In this document: positions 34,712 to 37,278 of the stretch, in pieces | How the letters are laid out: the number at the start of each line of letters is the position of its first letter | How positions within the stretch are numbered: the stretch's first letter is position 1 | Assembly: GCA_002294185.1 (NCBI GenBank) | Contig: DBFD01000061.1 | Coordinates: 24,053-61,330, forward strand | Reading direction: 5' to 3' | Origin: Paracoccus sp. UBA889 | GTDB lineage: Bacteria; Pseudomonadota; Alphaproteobacteria; Rhodobacterales; Rhodobacteraceae | DNA: 37,278 nucleotides | The notes under the pieces: model-generated | Told to the model about the DNA's origin: nothing | Seen by the model: only the letters and a program-made list of their open reading frames with translations | The model's database searches: none | Position numbers and translations under genes: made by a program

Positions 34712-35931
34712 GCCTGTGGACCATCGGGCGGCTGGGACGGCGCGGCGACGGGGTGGCGGTCGGCGACCGGGGCCGGGCGCTGGCGCCGCTGACCCTGCCG
34801 GGCGAGGTGATCGAGGGCGAGGCCACGGATGGCCGCATCAGCGCGCCCCGGATCGTGACGCCCTCGGCCGATCGGGTGCGCCCTGCCTGCGCCCATTATC
34901 GCACCTGCGGCGGCTGTTCGCTGATGCATGCCAGCCAGGGCTTCACGGCCGGCTGGAAACGGCAGGTGGTCGAAACGGCGCTGGCGGCGCGCGGATTGCC
35001 GGCGCCGATCCAGGGCATCCATGTGTCGCCGCCGCGTTCGCGCAGGCGCGCGGTGCTGTCGGGTCGGCGCAGCAAGAAGGGCGCGCTGGTGGGATTTCAT
35101 GCGCGCGCCTCGGACGTGATCGTCGATCTGGCCGATTGCCATGTGCTGCGGCCCCGGATCACCGCCGCGCTGCCGCTGTTGCGGCGGATCGTGGCCGCGG
35201 GCGCCTCGCGCATGGGCGAGGTGACGATCAACGTGATTGATGGGCCTGCCGGTCTGGATGTCGCGGTCGCGGGCGGCAAACCGATGCAGGCCGAGCTTTT
35301 CGCCGCCCTCGCCGCGCTGGCAGCCGAGGGCGACCTGGCGCGGCTGGATTGGGACGGGCAGACGATCACGCGCCGGTCGCCGGCCGTGCCGATGGGCCGG
35401 GCCAAGGTGGTGCCGCCGCCCGCCGCCTTTCTGCAAGCGACCGAAGAGGGCGAAGCCGCCCTGGCGGCCGCGGTGCACGATTTTACGCGCGGCGCGCGCC
35501 ATGTCGCGGACCTGTTCGCCGGCTGCGGGACATTCTCGCTGCGTCTGGCCGAAAGCGCGCAGGTCCATGCGGTCGAGGGGCTGGGCGCCCCGCTGGCCGC
35601 GCTGGACGCGGCATGGCGCGCCACGCCCGGCCTGCAGCGCGTCACGACCGAGATTCGCGATTTGGCGCGCAATCCCCTTCTGGCCGATGAAGTGTCACGC
35701 TTTGACGCAATCGTGATCGATCCGCCCCGCGCCGGGGCTGCGGCGCAGGCACGCGAAATCGCGGCTTCGCGGGTCGGGCGACTGGCCCTTGTTGCCTGCG
35801 ATCCGGTCAATTTTGCCCGCGATGCGCGGATTCTGGCCGATGGCGGTTTCAGTTTGACCCGGCTTCTGATCGTCGATCAGTTCCGCTGGTCGCCCCATAT
35901 CGAAACCGCGGCCGAATTCGTCAGGCGCTAG
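34708..35931 (+). CDS. TrmA/RlmD-family RNA 5-methyluridine methyltransferase
   Basis: A 407-residue SAM-dependent RNA methyltransferase. Cys61, Cys67, Cys70 and Cys144 fit the C-x5-C-x2-C plus distal Cys set that binds a [4Fe-4S] cluster in RlmD-type enzymes. SAM motif I DLFAGCGTFSL is at 268-278, DPPRAG at 338-343 and the nucleophile Cys364 in VACDPVNFARD, where most relatives have a C-N-P triplet. It should make m5U in 23S rRNA or tRNA; the TRAM domain of RlmD appears reduced at the N-terminus. The start is GTG 34708 (GTGA overlap), the last gene of the coupled operon. Confidence 0.88.
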   Translation: MSLWTIGRLGRRGDGVAVGDRGRALAPLTLPGEVIEGEATDGRISAPRIVTPSADRVRPACAHYRTCGGCSLMHASQGFTAGWKRQVVETALAARGLPAPIQGIHVSPPRSRRRAVLSGRRSKKGALVGFHARASDVIVDLADCHVLRPRITAALPLLRRIVAAGASRMGEVTINVIDGPAGLDVAVAGGKPMQAELFAALAALAAEGDLARLDWDGQTITRRSPAVPMGRAKVVPPPAAFLQATEEGEAALAAAVHDFTRGARHVADLFAGCGTFSLRLAESAQVHAVEGLGAPLAALDAAWRATPGLQRVTTEIRDLARNPLLADEVSRFDAIVIDPPRAGAAAQAREIAASRVGRLALVACDPVNFARDARILADGGFSLTRLLIVDQFRWSPHIETAAEFVRR

Positions 35932-35992
35932 GCAAGGACCCGGTCTTCATGCTATGTCAGGGCCATAAAAACGATAAAATGCAGAGGCAGTG

Positions 35993-36508
35993 ATGTATCG
36001 AGCAAACCGGCGCGTGATGGCGCTGTCGCTGCTGGCCTTTCTGGGGGCCTGCGGCAGCAAGAACACGAAATTCAAGACCTATAGCGGCCCTCCGGTGACT
36101 CAGGTCGTCATAAACAAGGGGCAGCGGCGGTTGTATCTTTTGAACAACCAGACCGTGCTGAAATCCTATGACATCGGGCTGGGCAACGAGCCTGTCGGCG
36201 ACAAGCAGTTCGAGGGCGACGGCAAGACGCCCGAGGGGACATATTTCATCGACCGTTTCAATCCGCGCAGCCGGTATTATCTGTCCGTCGGCATGTCCTA
36301 TCCCAATGCCGAGGATACCGCCTATGCGGAAAAGATGGGTCGCAAGCCGGGTGGCGACATCTTCATCCACGGATGGGGGCCCGAAGGCAGGGTCCTGGCG
36401 CCCAAGAAGCGCGACTGGACTGCCGGCTGCATCGCCGTGAAGGACAACGAGATCGAGGATATCTATGCGATGCTGCGTCCCGGCACGCCGATCGTTATCA
36501 ATCCCTGA
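35993..36508 (+). CDS. L,D-transpeptidase family lipoprotein (YkuD domain)
   Basis: A 171-residue protein with a lipoprotein signal ending LAFLGAC, so Cys20 is the probable lipidation site. A YkuD domain follows from about residue 38 (VVINKGQRRLYLL) with catalytic His126 in FIHGWG and Cys146 in DWTAGCIAV. These enzymes make 3-3 cross-links or attach proteins to peptidoglycan. The usual S/T-x-G-C-x-R around the nucleophile reads T-A-G-C-I-A, lacking the Arg found two residues after the Cys. ATG 35993 with GAGG nine bases upstream is used; a GTG directly before it is also open. Confidence 0.88.
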   Translation: MYRANRRVMALSLLAFLGACGSKNTKFKTYSGPPVTQVVINKGQRRLYLLNNQTVLKSYDIGLGNEPVGDKQFEGDGKTPEGTYFIDRFNPRSRYYLSVGMSYPNAEDTAYAEKMGRKPGGDIFIHGWGPEGRVLAPKKRDWTAGCIAVKDNEIEDIYAMLRPGTPIVINP

Positions 36509-36545
36509 CCGATAGCCGCCTGACCTGCCTGCTGTCGCGGCGCCC

Positions 36546-37061
36546 TCAGGTGCCGCTGATCAGCGTCCACCAGATCTTGCCCGAGGGTTCCTGATACCAG
36601 GCGAATCCCAGGCTGGTCGCGGTCGGATCCATGATCACGTCGCGCGTGTCGCGCGTCTGCATCCAGGCGTTCAGCGTCTGGATGTCGTTTTCATAGCTTT
36701 CGGAAATGTTCTCGCCCACCAGCTGGCCGGAATAGCCCTGCCGCCTGACCCGCTCCAGCGGCGACGAGCCGTCCGAGCCCCAGTGCCAGGCGCGGTTCTG
36801 CGCCGCCATGTCGCGCGAATGGGCCAGCGCCGCCGCGGTCAGTTGCGGGTTCATCCGCATCGCGGGCGCGGCGATATTGCCGCGCAGGGTGTTTATCTGC
36901 TGCAAGACGCGGGCCGGAATTGCCTGCGCCTCGCGGGCGTCGATCATCGAGGCTGCGGGCACAGGCTGACCGTCCGGTCCCGGTTGCGACGGGCTGGTGA
37001 TCGGCGCGCAGGCCGAAAGCGCAACCAGTGCGCCCAAGGCCAGCAGCGTGAATTTGGTCAT
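36546..37061 (-). CDS. CAP/SCP domain lipoprotein
   Basis: A 171-residue protein with a signal ending ALSAC (Cys18 probably lipidated), a short Pro-rich linker, then a CAP domain from about 48. His81 (LAHSRDM), His93 (WHWGSDG) and Glu117 (VGENIS) match the CAP cavity residues. Bacterial CAP proteins are extracytoplasmic with mostly unknown function. ATG 37061 gives a 9-base spacing to AGGAAGG; ATG 37070 is so close to it that it is less likely. It converges on the transpeptidase gene with a 37-base gap. Confidence 0.87.
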   Translation of the reverse strand: MTKFTLLALGALVALSACAPITSPSQPGPDGQPVPAASMIDAREAQAIPARVLQQINTLRGNIAAPAMRMNPQLTAAALAHSRDMAAQNRAWHWGSDGSSPLERVRRQGYSGQLVGENISESYENDIQTLNAWMQTRDTRDVIMDPTATSLGFAWYQEPSGKIWWTLISGT

Positions 37062-37237
37062 CGTCGCCATCCTTCCTGACGGTTTCGTGCGCAGGTGTAG
37101 CGAAGGCGGCGAAGCGCCACAAACGCAAGTTTGCGTGAAACCGGGGCGCTGTGGCTTCGATGCCGATTGACGGCGGTCCGTTCGGCGCGAATCGTCCGAC
37201 CGGCGCGGCCCGTCCCGCATCCCTGCGGGGGCCGGGC
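37062..37237. other. Upstream region of the CAP gene, no gene seen
   Basis: Contains the AGGAAGG ribosome-binding site of the leftward CAP gene at its left end. The rest shows no convincing gene; a leftward open frame across it is Arg/Pro-rich and lacks a family match. Confidence 0.4.
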
Positions 37238-37265
37238 CAGGCCGCAAGCCAGGCCACAAGCCAGG
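37238..37265 (+). repeat. 12-bp tandem repeat at the right edge
   Basis: CAGGCCGCAAGC (37238-37249) is followed by CAGGCCACAAGC (37250-37261) and a partial third copy CAGG. One base differs between the full copies. The array may continue beyond the window. Confidence 0.6.
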
Positions 37266-37278
37266 ATGGCCGCCGCGC

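Noticed and set aside
1-37278. tRNA, rRNA, CRISPR arrays, insertion sequences or prophage genes
   Set aside because: No T-loop and acceptor pairs, regularly spaced long repeats, transposase motifs or phage structural genes were recognised anywhere in the window.

Overview
The window is a continuous piece of GC-rich chromosome (roughly 65% GC by eye) with the gene content and style of an alphaproteobacterium of the Rhodobacteraceae, most like Paracoccus. This placement is inferred from gene types, GTG/TTG starts, 4-bp stop/start overlaps and the hslO-nudL-cca neighbourhood, not from a database search. Almost everything is chromosomal. There is no rRNA, tRNA, CRISPR array, insertion sequence or phage gene. 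The only obvious accessory elements are a restriction-modification pair at the left edge and perhaps the sulfotransferase after it.

Layout. 1-1347: the tail of rimO is fused by a GTG/TGA overlap to a BglII/BstYI-type endonuclease gene, followed by an MT-A70 adenine methylase gene. 1583-4180: a sulfotransferase and the ABC-F translation factor EttA. 4315-8389: a divergent SoxR module. SoxR faces an operon of NADPH:FMN reductase, MFS exporter and a two-gene ABC-2 exporter, and a MerR-type promoter with a 19-bp spacer and near-palindromic SoxR box lies between them. 8647-12733: GABA-type aminotransferase, rhomboid protease, class V aminotransferase and RsmD. 12819-15200: an NAD(P)H-dependent FAD reductase divergent from a Prx5-type peroxiredoxin, then a gamma-glutamylcyclotransferase-like gene.

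15131-22262 is a long leftward block: smc, a secreted YbjN-like protein, RidA, a glycerophosphodiester phosphodiesterase, an SDR and a FemAB-like acyltransferase, several with overlapping ends. A consensus DnaA box lies between smc and the divergent cidA/lrgB pair (22427-23513). 23514-24312 holds a strong hairpin, about 360 bases without a convincing gene, and a small basic protein of unknown function. 24313-28078: mog, a DinB-fold protein and argG leftward, ilvA rightward. 28172-29945: a SpoIIE-type phosphatase with a degenerate receiver domain, and a Nudix hydrolase. 30092-35931: a five-gene operon (hslO, nudL, cca, an ABC exporter, a TrmA/RlmD-type RNA methyltransferase) in which every junction is a 4-bp overlap, preceded by a good heat-shock (RpoH-type) promoter. 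35993-37061: two convergent lipoprotein genes, an L,D-transpeptidase and a CAP-domain protein.

Themes are redox and oxidative stress (SoxR module, peroxiredoxin and reductase, Hsp33), RNA and translation maintenance (RimO, EttA, RsmD, Cca, the RNA methyltransferase) and cell-envelope functions (transpeptidase, LrgA/B, FemAB-like, sulfotransferase). The observations most worth following are the SoxR-controlled export operon, the R-M pair coupled to rimO, and the phosphatase with the eroded receiver.
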